Source: Desulfosporosinus sp. FKB (GTDB taxonomy: Bacteria > Bacillota > Desulfitobacteriia > Desulfitobacteriales > Desulfitobacteriaceae). Taken from it: a DNA stretch of 64,000 nucleotides. Numbering within the stretch: position 1 is the first letter of the stretch; each line of letters opens with the position of its first letter. The stretch spans positions 303,420 to 367,419 of the forward strand of contig NZ_NADJ01000038.1 of NCBI RefSeq assembly GCF_002196705.1, in the 5' to 3' direction. Position numbers and translations under genes: made by a program. This document shows, in pieces, positions 8,189 through 17,244 of the stretch. Under the pieces are notes generated by a model, which saw only the letters and a program-made list of their open reading frames with translations, was not told the DNA's origin and did no database searches.

Positions 8189-9052
8189 TTAGCCTAGATA
8201 TTTTTTCACAGCAGCCGCCGTACCAAACTTATCATCGCCGCTCAGCAGCGTTTCGTTTGGGTGCCCCGTGGTTGCTCCACCAACGACGATTAGGTGCACA
8301 GCTTTCATAGCATCAGCTGGCGGAGTAGCGTTATGTGATACCCGCACAAACAAAGCGCAGTTACCATTCCTCCTTGAAACGTCAATTGCTGACCAAAAAT
8401 CTTCCTCAGTATCCATTAAAACTGCTACATCTAACACTTCTTCGCTCCCCTTTTCTTCGGTAGTATTTGCCGTTGCTTCCGCGGTCCATAATCCTGCATC
8501 TTCATTTACGTAGTCCTGATCAACCTTAAACCCTGCTACTAGTACATTATTGCTGTATTGATAGATGTGATTTGGGGCCTTGTCTCCATAGGACCAGGCG
8601 TAAGTTTGAAAGAACTTATCCGGCGGGTAATCTGCGCCTTTCATGGCTTTGAGCACTGCAAATGACCCATAAACACCTACTTGATATTTCCCGGTCAGAA
8701 CCATATGAACGCCCCGGAAATACTCTTTTATAGTGGACATATCCCCCGGTTGGGCCTCAAAGTCTACCGCAAAATAAATACATACGCCCTTTAGAACTCC
8801 TAAAGCTTGAGCCTGGGCAAGAGCATATTGTGCATCAGATACCCCTCGTAAATAATTGAAGTAACTTGCCTTAGTGGGATCTAGTTCCAGGATAAGCCAC
8901 AAGGCCAAGCCTGCGTCTAAGATCGACTTTACTTCTGCAGCAGTTAGGCCATAATTACCTCCAAGATAACGCCCTACGGCTTTTACTCCCGCACTTTTCA
9001 GGGCTTGCACGTTCGCCGCAGTTAACCTGGTCGCGCAATCAATACCGTACAT
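8189..9052 (-). CDS. Endolysin with DUF1906 glycoside-hydrolase-like domain
   Basis: Residues 1-190 form a DUF1906 (Rv2525c-like) TIM-barrel domain: MYGIDCATRL at the start, VGRYLGG, LILELDP, YFAVDFEA and GVYGSF strand motifs with Asp/Glu at their ends. A linker and a C-terminal domain of about 80 residues (VAVLMDTEEDFWSAIDVSRR...HLIVVGG) resembling a cell-wall-targeting module follow. It would cut peptidoglycan at lysis. The true start is 9052, with AAAGGAG seven bases upstream inside the end of the holin gene; the longer frame is excluded. It is flanked by holins. Confidence 0.87.
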   Translation of the reverse strand: MYGIDCATRLTAANVQALKSAGVKAVGRYLGGNYGLTAAEVKSILDAGLALWLILELDPTKASYFNYLRGVSDAQYALAQAQALGVLKGVCIYFAVDFEAQPGDMSTIKEYFRGVHMVLTGKYQVGVYGSFAVLKAMKGADYPPDKFFQTYAWSYGDKAPNHIYQYSNNVLVAGFKVDQDYVNEDAGLWTAEATANTTEEKGSEEVLDVAVLMDTEEDFWSAIDVSRRNGNCALFVRVSHNATPPADAMKAVHLIVVGGATTGHPNETLLSGDDKFGTAAAVKKYLG

Positions 9053-9053
9053 A

Positions 9054-9452
9054 TTAATCTCCTTTCTCTTGTAATTGCTGAAAAATACTTTTAAATTTTG
9101 GCGGCATTCTGAGGCCAATCTTTCCAACGTTCTCAATCATAGAAATCCCTTCACGCCCGGCATAGTAGTACATCGCCATCGTTCTCAAGACCGGGCCGGA
9201 GTTTCCAAAAAGCTTATCCAGAAGAACTGCTAAGGCGACAAGAGAAAGAATAACAATCTTTCTAATGCCGCCCCAAAACATAACCTCGGAATTTACTTTC
9301 TTCTGCCTCACCGCCCCCAAGAAGCCGGTAATATAGTCAAGAACCATAAGGTAAACAAGAACCTTAAGCGCGATATCCCACCCGCCACACCAAGCCGTAA
9401 TGGCCGTCCCTATCGCGGCAAATGATGTTTTGAAAATGAATTTTTCGTTCAT
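9054..9452 (-). CDS. Phage holin, toxin-secretion/holin_4 family
   Basis: This 132-residue protein has three or four hydrophobic helices, including TSFAAIGTAITAWCGGWD, LVYLMVLDYITGFLGAV and IVILSLVALAVLLD. The DYITGF motif and length are typical of holin family 4 (TcdE/Cph1). It would form membrane lesions that release the endolysin encoded next to it. The start at 9452 follows GGAGG with six-base spacing. The next gene's ribosome site is embedded in its last codons, so holin and endolysin are coupled. Confidence 0.9.
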   Translation of the reverse strand: MNEKFIFKTSFAAIGTAITAWCGGWDIALKVLVYLMVLDYITGFLGAVRQKKVNSEVMFWGGIRKIVILSLVALAVLLDKLFGNSGPVLRTMAMYYYAGREGISMIENVGKIGLRMPPKFKSIFQQLQEKGD

Positions 9453-9531
9453 ATCTGCCTCCAAGTATTAGAATTGCCCTGGGTACCCTAGTCTCCGTCA
9501 CCTCCTGCGGATTTCGGGCTCAGATTCCAGG

Positions 9532-9562
9532 GCATAATAAAAACGCCCTGGTTAAGAGCGTT
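9532..9562 (-). terminator. Minus-strand hairpin terminator
   Basis: On the minus strand AACGCTC..GGGCGTT forms a 7-bp stem followed by TTTATT. It separates the 9699-10394 membrane gene from the lysis cassette. Confidence 0.65.
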
Positions 9563-9698
9563 TGTTATGCAAAATACGTCGATGGTCTCAAAGTTACGTT
9601 TGAAACTAAATCAACACTATTTCTTTGAAAAGTCAACCTTCGCTTTTGCTGCGCGTAATAGGTCTACTGTGAACTAAAAAACATTTTCAAGACCTTAG

Positions 9699-10394
9699 TC
9701 AAACGCGGTGTACATACATTTCACGTAATGCATTATACATATCGTCATTGTCATCTCTAGGCTTTTTGTTTTTGCCATAAACCAAAGATTTATATAACTG
9801 TTGTCGCGCTTGGTCCGTTAAAGACGTTGAATTAATTATTCCCACACTTTCGCTGAATGACTTGTCCTTAATAATTCCAAGCACTTTCTTAACTTGATCT
9901 TCTATGAATTCTTTTTGGCTAGTTACATCAAATGATTCAGCTAAAGTAGAATTGCCGGCTAACTGAACGGCAACTTCCTGCTTAAGTTTCTCAACTATAC
10001 CCTGATCTACTCCAGATTTCTCGAGTTTTGAAAATAACGTATCGGAGAAATCGTCAAGAGTAGCATTCACATTTGTCTGAACTAATGTAGCAATTTCTTT
10101 AGGATTAATACTTGTGACTTTTTCATTAACGTTTCCAACTTTCTCATCTATCCTTGCTAAAAGATTCGTTGTGTTTACATTTAGAATCTCCGAATTGTTG
10201 TTTTGCGATAACGATATATAAATTGCAATTAATGCCAAAGCAATAGAAACTCCCGTTCCTAGAATTGAAAGATAAGTGCCAACATCAGGTATTTTCATTA
10301 TCCAACCGGCTAATATTAGCACAATTATCCCGACTAAGATTCCTATTAACCACTTCCAATCCCTTGTTCGCCATTCTTTTATCATTAACCCCAT
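9699..10394 (-). CDS. Membrane-anchored coiled-coil protein, unknown
   Basis: This 231-residue protein has two N-terminal membrane helices (about residues 14-33 and 40-60, WLIGILVGIIVLILAGWIM and LSILGTGVSIALALIAIYI). A soluble heptad-rich region follows (LLARIDEKVGNVNEKVTSI) and then a basic tail ending EMYVHRV. It sits between tail-fibre and lysis genes, where phages often carry extra genes. No family is recognised; an envelope role such as exclusion is possible. The start is ambiguous between two Mets three codons apart. Confidence 0.7.
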   Translation of the reverse strand: MGLMIKEWRTRDWKWLIGILVGIIVLILAGWIMKIPDVGTYLSILGTGVSIALALIAIYISLSQNNNSEILNVNTTNLLARIDEKVGNVNEKVTSINPKEIATLVQTNVNATLDDFSDTLFSKLEKSGVDQGIVEKLKQEVAVQLAGNSTLAESFDVTSQKEFIEDQVKKVLGIIKDKSFSESVGIINSTSLTDQARQQLYKSLVYGKNKKPRDDNDDMYNALREMYVHRV

Positions 10395-10453
10395 TCCCCT
10401 TTCTAAAGAAAGTATTCTAAATTGAAGGGGTTAAATCCTTTATTCAATTAGTA

Positions 10454-10499
10454 GAAGGGCAAAGAAAAAAGACTATCACTAGTCCTTGCTTTGCCCTTC
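10454..10499 (-). terminator. Long hairpin downstream of small tail-region gene
   Basis: The outer stem GAAGGGCAAAG/CTTTGCCCTTC (10454-10464 with 10489-10499) encloses an inner GACT/AGTC stem. There is no clean T-run, so it is a terminator or processing hairpin at modest confidence. Confidence 0.45.
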
Positions 10500-10508
10500 G
10501 GTTTGGAA

Positions 10509-10649
10509 TTAAGCTGCTGTGCCGTTTACAACCTCTGTTACCACAGTTTTGAGGTTATAAAGATTAGGTACTTGGTCGAGTGTGTAAGTTCCTGTCATAA
10601 CCAGGGAAACCCACACTAGCACTAGGCCTGAATCCTTTGTGAATGTCAT
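10509..10649 (-). CDS. Small phage protein (46 aa)
   Basis: This is a short gene of 46 codons starting MTFTKDSGLVLVWVSLVMTG and containing YTLDQVPNLYNLKTVV. GAAGGAGACG lies a few bases upstream of the ATG. The N-terminal half is hydrophobic and the second half carries the LDQVPNL motif I associate with tiny proteins encoded near tail and lysis genes of Firmicutes phages. Function is unknown. It lies directly downstream of the 10687-11058 gene on the same strand. Confidence 0.7.
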   Translation of the reverse strand: MTFTKDSGLVLVWVSLVMTGTYTLDQVPNLYNLKTVVTEVVNGTAA

Positions 10650-10686
10650 AATCTCGTCTCCTTCCTCAATATAAAAAGCTAACACC

Positions 10687-11058
10687 TTAGGTAGTTGTAG
10701 GCGTTAGCAATGTTGACATCATAATGGTTAATTCCCCGATGGACTTGTTTGCTGCAGCTAGGTCAGATTGAAGTTGGGTTATTAACTGGTTTGGATCAGT
10801 ATTTATTGGAGTTTGGTATGAATATGACACATCTTTAGTCTGAGGATTTATATAAGTGCATGATAATATTTGACCTTGGGGCGGTTGTTGTGCTGGCATA
10901 CTATCTACTAATATACCCATTTGATTTAATTGGTCTTGTGTATATAGATTGCCATTTTCATCTTTCATCCCTTCTATTGGGTCTAATGGCATATTGTGTT
11001 GAAAACCCACAGCCCATTGTGTATCCGAGATTTTATTAAAATTTCCTAAAAAGATCAT
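10687..11058 (-). CDS. Tail-associated hypothetical protein
   Basis: This 123-residue protein begins MIFLGNFNKISDTQWAVGF, with a Gln/Pro-rich middle and a helical C-terminus (LITQLQSDLAAANKSIGEL). It follows the tail-fibre gene by 12 bases, the place where contractile-tail phages encode fibre chaperones or accessory fibre proteins. I infer such a role from position only; no family motif is certain. Confidence 0.65.
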   Translation of the reverse strand: MIFLGNFNKISDTQWAVGFQHNMPLDPIEGMKDENGNLYTQDQLNQMGILVDSMPAQQPPQGQILSCTYINPQTKDVSYSYQTPINTDPNQLITQLQSDLAAANKSIGELTIMMSTLLTPTTT

Positions 11059-11070
11059 TGTTATTACCTC

Positions 11071-13014
11071 CTAATTAGTTACTAATAAACCATAACACAG
11101 TTTATACCAATAATATAAAGTTGAACTAGATGATGCAACCGATACTAAAGTCCAAAAGTCACTTATCCCATTAAGCAAGATACCTTGATTTCCAAGAACG
11201 CCAATGCCAAATATATAATAAGGTGCGTAAGTAACAGATAAATCACTATCTATGATAGCCCCGTCAGATAACCTTATTTTCATATAAATCTGACCTGCGC
11301 AAATTACATATACATGCAATTTATCAGGTGTTGTGCCATAGGATAATGAACTATAATTTGCATTATAAGTTGAATTGACAGAAATCGAATATATCGGGGT
11401 TGGATTGTTAAAGGTAAATTTATAAAAATAGTTCCCCTTTACAATGACAAATGTATCAACGTCAGGAACAACCAACCAGTTAAATGATGGAGCTGAACTT
11501 ATTGTTATGGCCCATGTACTAATTAGGGTATTTGTAGTCATGTCTATCTTATCAATGTTTCCTTGATTATAATGTATATAAGCATATTTACCTACATTTA
11601 TGCATCCATCAACATATTGCGAAAATGGCACGAGTGTATTACCCGATAAAATAGAACCATCGGATTCCTGGACTTTTCCCCACTTCGGGTCATTTTGCGT
11701 TGTGTTTCCTATGAGATACATATACGTACCATCGGAATACATTGCCCTAACCCTATATCCGTTTACGGAACTCCATATAATATCCCATATAACGGTCATA
11801 GTTGTATAATCAATTTTAACTAATTTAGCTGCATTGTTATAGACATATGCAATATAAACATAATTACCCTCAACATAGGTTTTATCGACATAATTAACTG
11901 AATATGTGTTATTAAATTGTACACTCGAAATTAGAGTGTTATTATTGTTGTATTTACAGAAGACGTTAGAATTTACTATATAAAAATAGGTAGAAGTCTC
12001 CAACGCGAATCTATTAACATACGATCCACCCATTGATAACACAGGGATTGCTGTTAACCTTGACAGGGGTAATACGTCACCAACACCATATTCTTTAGTA
12101 TTCGTGCCAACTAGATACGATCCGGTGTCATTACTAAATGTCTTACCACTTGCCACATCTGAGGGCAGCGCCGTTCCACCTCCCCCCTTACCCTGTACAA
12201 TAAAATTTCCGGAAGTGGCCTCGTACTTCAGACTATAAATTGTATTTGCCTTGAAATTGGCTACTGGATTACTGAATGAATCCACTATGTTTTTAACTCC
12301 AAGGCCATTAACATTTATATCTGTTGCAGCTGTGCTGGCATTAGCTGGTTTAATGGTAACCCCCATGCCGTCTACATAACTTGTTGGTGCAGGACTTAAA
12401 GTCATTACTATATGATTAGATGTACCTGTATCTGGGGCGTATCCAGGTTGCCGCACATAATCGGCCTGATGCGTAGCAAGAGCCTGATTGGTTGCAGCAA
12501 TGGCATCGGCGTTTCCTTTAACTGTTTCGGTCGTTCTCCCTGCCCCGGCTAAGGCGTTTAAATCATTCTTGCTGGCAAGTACAATGGAGGGATCAACCTT
12601 TAACGTGACTGAAGCCGTATTAGATACCTGCAGGACTATTTTTAAATAGAGGTCTTTCGCGCTTCCATCAGCGACCAAAGGCTTATAAGTTTCTGGATAC
12701 TTGCCGACCGCGATCAAGTCTCCTGCATCATCAAATATCCCGGCTTCACGAACCGAAAATCCTCCATCAGTCGTTGGAATTATCGCTTCTACGACGAGCC
12801 AATTAGGGTTATCCGGATCAACATTAATAGCCTGTACCGAACCGCGCCAGACTTCATGAACAAGCGCGGTTTGTGTGTCTGTAGGATTGTAATAGGCCCC
12901 GTTGCCATCGCCTGCGGCAAATTGAGTAATATTTACTTTGGTACCTAAGGCAAAGGCATTGGCTATTTTGCCAGCTCCAACTTTCGTTAAGATACTATAA
13001 AAATTTTCGGCCAT
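11071..13014 (-). CDS. Tail fibre protein (P2 gpH-like N-terminus)
   Basis: This 647-residue protein has a conserved N-terminal domain (about residues 1-150: FYSILTKVGAGKIANA, FAAGDGNGAYYNPT, FSVREAGIFDDAGDLIAVG), as in P2-type tail-collar fibres. The C-terminal half (about 320-640) is Tyr/Asn-rich with repeating beta-strand motifs, suggesting a receptor-binding propeller or beta-solenoid. It attaches to the baseplate and recognises the host surface. It is preceded by gpI-like and gpJ-like baseplate genes, the P2 order. The AT-rich, Tyr/Asn-heavy C-terminus looks exchanged relative to the N-terminus. Confidence 0.9.
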   Translation of the reverse strand: MAENFYSILTKVGAGKIANAFALGTKVNITQFAAGDGNGAYYNPTDTQTALVHEVWRGSVQAINVDPDNPNWLVVEAIIPTTDGGFSVREAGIFDDAGDLIAVGKYPETYKPLVADGSAKDLYLKIVLQVSNTASVTLKVDPSIVLASKNDLNALAGAGRTTETVKGNADAIAATNQALATHQADYVRQPGYAPDTGTSNHIVMTLSPAPTSYVDGMGVTIKPANASTAATDINVNGLGVKNIVDSFSNPVANFKANTIYSLKYEATSGNFIVQGKGGGGTALPSDVASGKTFSNDTGSYLVGTNTKEYGVGDVLPLSRLTAIPVLSMGGSYVNRFALETSTYFYIVNSNVFCKYNNNNTLISSVQFNNTYSVNYVDKTYVEGNYVYIAYVYNNAAKLVKIDYTTMTVIWDIIWSSVNGYRVRAMYSDGTYMYLIGNTTQNDPKWGKVQESDGSILSGNTLVPFSQYVDGCINVGKYAYIHYNQGNIDKIDMTTNTLISTWAITISSAPSFNWLVVPDVDTFVIVKGNYFYKFTFNNPTPIYSISVNSTYNANYSSLSYGTTPDKLHVYVICAGQIYMKIRLSDGAIIDSDLSVTYAPYYIFGIGVLGNQGILLNGISDFWTLVSVASSSSTLYYWYKLCYGLLVTN

Positions 13015-13035
13015 TCAAATACTCCCTCCTATCTC

Positions 13036-13686
13036 CTAAAGTGGATATACTGTTGTTGTTTCTACGGATTGGCATCCTAATCCAATGACCATCAAACTAT
13101 TACTATCAACTTCCGTTTGATTCCAAGGATAAACTGTAATGGATTCTCCTGTTGTCATTGCAGCCGCCACATAAAATTTGCTATTCGAGGTTAGGAAGAT
13201 ATTAACAATCTCTAACCACGAACGAGTATTTTTATATTCATTGATTAAACTTTCTAGCTTGGTAAGATTGGATTGGGAAGCTCCTTGCTGACTGGCTTCA
13301 ACGTTAACCCGAAAAAAATAAGGATTTCCACCATAATTAAACCATTCATCAAGCGAGCAACGGCCAAATACGGTACTTGCGACCATCTCAACAGCTGCTG
13401 GAGTTCCTTTGAGCCTATGGGCTTGAACTGAATTCTTAACAAGAGCTCGACGAGTTTCAACAGGTAATTCTGCGTCGTAAAAGTCAACATGCAGTTCCCA
13501 GGCCAACAGATCTACCAAATCGCTCTCTAACTCATCGATCCGAGGTAATATAATGCAATCCTGTACCTCATTAACAACAAGTGTAAATTCACTATCAACC
13601 GCTTTGGAGGCGGCAATCATATCTGGATCTTGTTTGAGGTTAGGGGGAAGAAGATCTAAGACTGACACTGAATAAATATCAATCAT
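13036..13686 (-). CDS. Baseplate/tail protein I (P2 gpI-like)
   Basis: This 216-residue protein starts MIDIYSVSVLDLLPPNLKQD, the characteristic opening of tail protein I. LAWELHVDFYDAELPVETRRALV and HRLKGTPAAVE follow, both family hallmarks. It links the baseplate wedge to the tail fibre. The start at 13686 has GGAGGG seven bases upstream, and the gene begins inside the last codons of the J-like gene. Five extra upstream codons in frame are not supported by a ribosome site. Confidence 0.92.
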   Translation of the reverse strand: MIDIYSVSVLDLLPPNLKQDPDMIAASKAVDSEFTLVVNEVQDCIILPRIDELESDLVDLLAWELHVDFYDAELPVETRRALVKNSVQAHRLKGTPAAVEMVASTVFGRCSLDEWFNYGGNPYFFRVNVEASQQGASQSNLTKLESLINEYKNTRSWLEIVNIFLTSNSKFYVAAAMTTGESITVYPWNQTEVDSNSLMVIGLGCQSVETTTVYPL

Positions 13687-14818
13687 CTTCAAGCCCTCCA
13701 TAAATAACGCTCGTAACGTTAACTACAGCAATTTGCGTAGTTTCTATTGCTGTATAAACTGGGCTTGAAAGATCTACTCTCTTTGCCCCTACCGCCATAA
13801 TCAGAGAGATCAACTTTGAGGGATTTATGCTTCTTCCTATCGCTGATTTCTGCCATAACTCATAGCTTTCTATAGCTGCATTGACATTAGCCTGAATCGT
13901 TGCTTCCGAAGTTGAATTATCCGTTGAAATATAATAGGTGAGGATTATGTCATAGTTAACCGCTTCAGGTGCATTGACCGTTACATTATCGGTTAATGGA
14001 CGTTTCGTATCATCACTAAGATAGGATTTTAAACCCGCGAGAAAATCATTATCGGGAATTTCACCATTCTGGAGCAGAACCCTTATGTCAAGAGTACCGG
14101 CGCTAGGAGAAGATACTTTCACATCCATAACCGCTGCACTATATTGTTTGGCAAAGAATTCATAAGCTCCGCTAGGCCCAGCAACGCTAAATGATTCAGG
14201 AGCAAGCCAGATCCGTTCCCTCAGGCTTTCATCATCCTCGATATCGGCCCCACCGCCGCTTGTATCCGTATTCGTTACGCTGGCGATCCAAGGCAGCGGA
14301 TCTACAAGGATATTGATTTGTCCGGGAGTAAAACCGTTTCCCTGGCTGCCCGCAGCTGTACATTCCAAAGTCGTAGATATTTCAGTCGTTCCGGAAGGAA
14401 CCGCTATTGCAGACGTTACTTGAAAGTAGATATTATTTCCCGGGCTTACCCTTGTCCCAGCGGGAATCGTCTGATTAGTCGATTGTGGAGCGCTAAGAAT
14501 AAACTTTTCAGGTACCGTTGCCTTAGTCGCTGCCAATCTTGTGACCCATGGCGCTCCTTTATTGTCAAGGTAATCACCCTTCGCATATTTAAGTAAGTTT
14601 TGCTTTGCCGAAGCATCAATTAAGGTCCTTAGTTGAAATTCCCTCAAGGCCTGAGAATAAAGCCAAATTCTAATGGGATCACCAGGATAGAGAGTTTTGC
14701 TTTCTCCGGTCTGTTGCAAATAGGCTTGTTCATACCCTGAAATTAAATCGCTTAAAATCGTATCCACGTCTTTACTGGCAAATTCAACGTCTGGTAAATT
14801 ACTAAGATCCACTTTCAA
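13679..14818 (-). CDS. Baseplate J-like protein
   Basis: This 379-residue protein shows the gpJ/Mu gp47 pattern: YPGDPIRIWLYSQALREFQLRTLID near residues 45-70, YLDNKGAPWVTRL, PAGTRVSP, and GGADIEDDESLRERIWLAPESFS. It forms the baseplate periphery in contractile tails and is needed to connect tail fibres. It overlaps both neighbours by a few bases (W-like upstream, I-like downstream), so the V-W-J-I run is one translational unit. Confidence 0.94.
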   Translation of the reverse strand: MKVDLSNLPDVEFASKDVDTILSDLISGYEQAYLQQTGESKTLYPGDPIRIWLYSQALREFQLRTLIDASAKQNLLKYAKGDYLDNKGAPWVTRLAATKATVPEKFILSAPQSTNQTIPAGTRVSPGNNIYFQVTSAIAVPSGTTEISTTLECTAAGSQGNGFTPGQINILVDPLPWIASVTNTDTSGGGADIEDDESLRERIWLAPESFSVAGPSGAYEFFAKQYSAAVMDVKVSSPSAGTLDIRVLLQNGEIPDNDFLAGLKSYLSDDTKRPLTDNVTVNAPEAVNYDIILTYYISTDNSTSEATIQANVNAAIESYELWQKSAIGRSINPSKLISLIMAVGAKRVDLSSPVYTAIETTQIAVVNVTSVIYGGLEDD

Positions 14819-15098
14819 CCACCACCTTGGGGGTTATAGTTCCGTTCTCAGAATCTATTGCAAAAGATACTTCTTTCACTTTGACCCTGGGTTCGTATTG
14901 CTTGGCCTGATTAATATAGGCCACAGTGAGCTTCCCTTTAGCAATGTTTAAAGGCTCATCTAAAATACTGATATCAATACCAAAGGCACGGTCAAAGGGT
15001 ACCGTGCCTTGTGGCGTCGTGTAGATTACTTTTAAATTACGAAGAATCTCAGAATCACCCCTAATACCAATGATTTGCACGTTTTGAAGATCAATCAT
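14802..15098 (-). CDS. Baseplate wedge protein, gpW/gp25-like
   Basis: This 98-residue protein contains GTVPFDRAFGIDISILDEPL, the conserved core of the GPW/gp25 family, and ends with a beta-strand region (VKVKEVSFAID...PKVVVES). Family members nucleate sheath assembly at the baseplate. It overlaps the J-like gene by 17 bases and the U-like gene by 4 bases. Confidence 0.9.
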   Translation of the reverse strand: MIDLQNVQIIGIRGDSEILRNLKVIYTTPQGTVPFDRAFGIDISILDEPLNIAKGKLTVAYINQAKQYEPRVKVKEVSFAIDSENGTITPKVVVESGS

Positions 15099-15496
15099 CC
15101 TATCTCCTCCACGTATTCCTCTAATGTCACGTCAATCTTGCCGCTGTAAAGTTCCCCTTGATTGAATATCGTATCCCAGGCCTCGCTCACGCTTTGAACG
15201 TCCCAAAGGTTATCCCCTATGGGTCTTCCGCCAATTACCAGAACACCAGCAAACCCTTGAGATACATATTGAGCCCAACGCTCCATTTCGTCTCTTGGCT
15301 TAACGCCATAACTACCATTTAAGTTTACAGTAAAAGTGACCGTATCCAGATCCGGTCCCGAAAATTCTGAGACAGGCTTTTTGCCGATCACAGCATGTTT
15401 TTCCCAACGGCCTTTCACATCACGTTTAAAACCGCTAAAGGTTAAAATTCTTTGGTCCGACGTTTCAAAAATAATGTCACCAAAATAACCAATCAT
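15095..15496 (-). CDS. Tail protein, P2 gpU-like
   Basis: This 133-residue protein begins MIGYFGDIIFETSDQRILTF, continues with WEKHAVIGKKPVSEFSGPDL, and is all beta in its second half. This matches the P2 GpU family, which caps or terminates the tail tube. In P2 this gene lies near the tape measure; here it sits between V- and W-like genes, a rearrangement seen in Firmicutes myophages. It overlaps the W-like gene. Confidence 0.9.
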   Translation of the reverse strand: MIGYFGDIIFETSDQRILTFSGFKRDVKGRWEKHAVIGKKPVSEFSGPDLDTVTFTVNLNGSYGVKPRDEMERWAQYVSQGFAGVLVIGGRPIGDNLWDVQSVSEAWDTIFNQGELYSGKIDVTLEEYVEEIG

Positions 15497-15510
15497 ATAT
15501 GTCCACCGCC

Positions 15511-15999
15511 TTAAGCCGGATGAGTGTGGTGGTTCGTATTGCCGCCAACATCAATAATTGTTCCGGAGGCATTAATATTTCCTTGGACTGTCAGGTCCCC
15601 GGTAATATTCACGTTACCAGCAGCATTAATATTAACTCTTCCTGCTGCCACGATCTCAAGTTCTTTTACTTGCCGATCGTACTTTAAAGTAGTCCCATCG
15701 CCAAAGGCCTTAAAATATATGTTCTTATCCTGAACAGGAGGCGGATTGACATCGGAGTAAAACCCATTCAAGCAAAATCCTTGCTGAAGGCCATTAGGAA
15801 GAAACAAGCACAGGACTTGGCTGCCGATCGGAGGAATATCGTATTCAGAACTAAAAAGGGAGAGCTCCGGACTAATTAAATTGTCCTTATCGCCAAATTT
15901 TACTCGGACAGTGCCCTTTACTTCATTTACAGAACTGACTTGGCCAACTCTGATTAAATTCATGAGTGCTTGTAAGGCTTTCCTGGTCTCTGGGTCCAT
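15511..15999 (-). CDS. Baseplate spike protein V
   Basis: This 162-residue protein has an N-terminal OB-fold region (IRVGQVSSVNEVKGTVRVKFGD), IPPIGSQVLCLFLPNG, and a C-terminal triple-helix-type beta repeat (NINAAGNVNITGDLTVQGNI). It ends in NHHTHPA, the apex motif whose histidines bind iron at the spike tip in gpV proteins. It punctures the host envelope on contraction. Its start overlaps the stop of the D-like gene. Confidence 0.92.
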   Translation of the reverse strand: MDPETRKALQALMNLIRVGQVSSVNEVKGTVRVKFGDKDNLISPELSLFSSEYDIPPIGSQVLCLFLPNGLQQGFCLNGFYSDVNPPPVQDKNIYFKAFGDGTTLKYDRQVKELEIVAAGRVNINAAGNVNITGDLTVQGNINASGTIIDVGGNTNHHTHPA

Positions 16000-17021
16000 T
16001 AATATCCCTCCAAAACCCTATGCATTTCTAAATCAACCGTATAACTCGGTTGGTTATGTGCCGCTTTGTCTATGAAATACTTCCCGTCGAATTTTCCGAA
16101 ACCGCTAATGTCCACGCAAACACCGCCGATAAGTCGAACATCGCCGACAACATTCATCGTCACCGAAAATTCTTTCTTATTTAATTCGCGGAGTTTCTTT
16201 TGAGCAAGCCTCTGCGCCTCTTCCAAGCTATTGACTCGGGTATTTTCAACATAAACCTTATCTTTGGCGGGATCGATATCATCTTTAATGCTAAAAAGAT
16301 AATCAATCAATCGGCCCTTGTTGGCATCGTAATACGTTACTTGGCAACCGGCATAGGCTGTGTTCGTCAGCGAAGTTTTTAAGTTGTAGCTGTTAACAAG
16401 GCCGCCATCCTCTACTAAAGTACAAATGCTTGGCCTATTTTCGTAATCAGCTTCATTGAAAAGTACAATCGTATGATCCGTCACCTTAAACGATATGCCT
16501 TCAGACTTACACAAATCGGCTAGAAACGCCATATCTGAGGTATCTGATTGGTCCTTCCGGTCATAGGTTGGGTTAATTGAACTGTCAAAAAACAGATTCA
16601 GTCCTGCATTATCGGCAATATCCTGAGCGATTGTTTTAAGGTTAATCTGTTCCCAAGCCTTACTTTTCTTCGTTGTTGTGAAGTTGGTATTAGATGGTGT
16701 TGAAATACCCTTTAAAGTCATAACTCGGGGCCGGCCGGTATACTCCGGCTCGTCGACAATAAAGCTGCCGCAGGGAAGAGTTTGACTATCTCCGTCCTTG
16801 CGCCAGTTTGTCGTGTTGATTTCTACCGTAAGAGAATCCCCTTTCTCCGGCCACCAGTTATTCAGCCATTTACCACTTTTATCCTTGAGGGTTATTTCTA
16901 CGTCATCGGCATTATCGGCCGCATTATCAGTATATTTAAAACTCAAAAGATCCTTAATCAGATCCGTTGTGATATCAATTCCTTGGTAAAGGATCTTTAT
17001 CCCAGCGCTACGTGCCAGCAT
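15999..17021 (-). CDS. Tail hub protein, P2 gpD-like
   Basis: This protein of about 340 residues starts MLARSAGIKILYQGIDITTD. SFKYTDNAADNADDVEITLKDKSGKWL and a C-terminal region (EEAQRLAQKKLRELNKKEFSVTM..VGDVRLIGG) mark the late-control/gpD (gp27-like) hub family. It forms the baseplate hub holding spike V. The start at 17021 has AAGGTG six bases upstream and lies 14 bases inside the gpX-like gene; a longer open frame upstream is only overlap with that gene. Confidence 0.88.
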   Translation of the reverse strand: MLARSAGIKILYQGIDITTDLIKDLLSFKYTDNAADNADDVEITLKDKSGKWLNNWWPEKGDSLTVEINTTNWRKDGDSQTLPCGSFIVDEPEYTGRPRVMTLKGISTPSNTNFTTTKKSKAWEQINLKTIAQDIADNAGLNLFFDSSINPTYDRKDQSDTSDMAFLADLCKSEGISFKVTDHTIVLFNEADYENRPSICTLVEDGGLVNSYNLKTSLTNTAYAGCQVTYYDANKGRLIDYLFSIKDDIDPAKDKVYVENTRVNSLEEAQRLAQKKLRELNKKEFSVTMNVVGDVRLIGGVCVDISGFGKFDGKYFIDKAAHNQPSYTVDLEMHRVLEGY

Positions 17022-17232
17022 TGGCAGCACCTTGCTTCCATGGCGGTAACGCTGAATAATCTGTTGAAGTTGACAGTTCAGGTACATTAAGAACGATTCC
17101 TGCAGAGAAAAGGACCGTTTGAGCATATTGGGGATTAACTTCGATAAGATTTTTAGCCCATGTTTCATGACCGGATAGTTTATAAGCGATCATATCCCAA
17201 GTATCGCCTAAGACTGTTGTATAGGTAGTCAT
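17008..17232 (-). CDS. Tail protein X, LysM-like
   Basis: This 74-residue protein begins TTYTTVLGDTWDMIAYKLSG, continues LIEVNPQYAQTVLFSAGIVLNVPEL, and has the LysM-like fold of P2 gpX. It belongs to the tail completion set and binds the hub or the tape measure end. It lies between tape measure and hub genes, in canonical order, and overlaps the hub gene start. Confidence 0.92.
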   Translation of the reverse strand: MTTYTTVLGDTWDMIAYKLSGHETWAKNLIEVNPQYAQTVLFSAGIVLNVPELSTSTDYSALPPWKQGAANAGT

Positions 17233-17244
17233 CGCGGTACCTCC

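Noticed and set aside
9488-9535. 15-codon minus-strand frame MPWNLSPKSAGGDGD before the holin
   Set aside because: It starts inside a terminator region, has no ribosome site and is too short to judge.
13254-13490. 78-codon minus-strand frame inside the tail protein I gene
   Set aside because: It is an out-of-frame shadow of a clear gpI-like gene.
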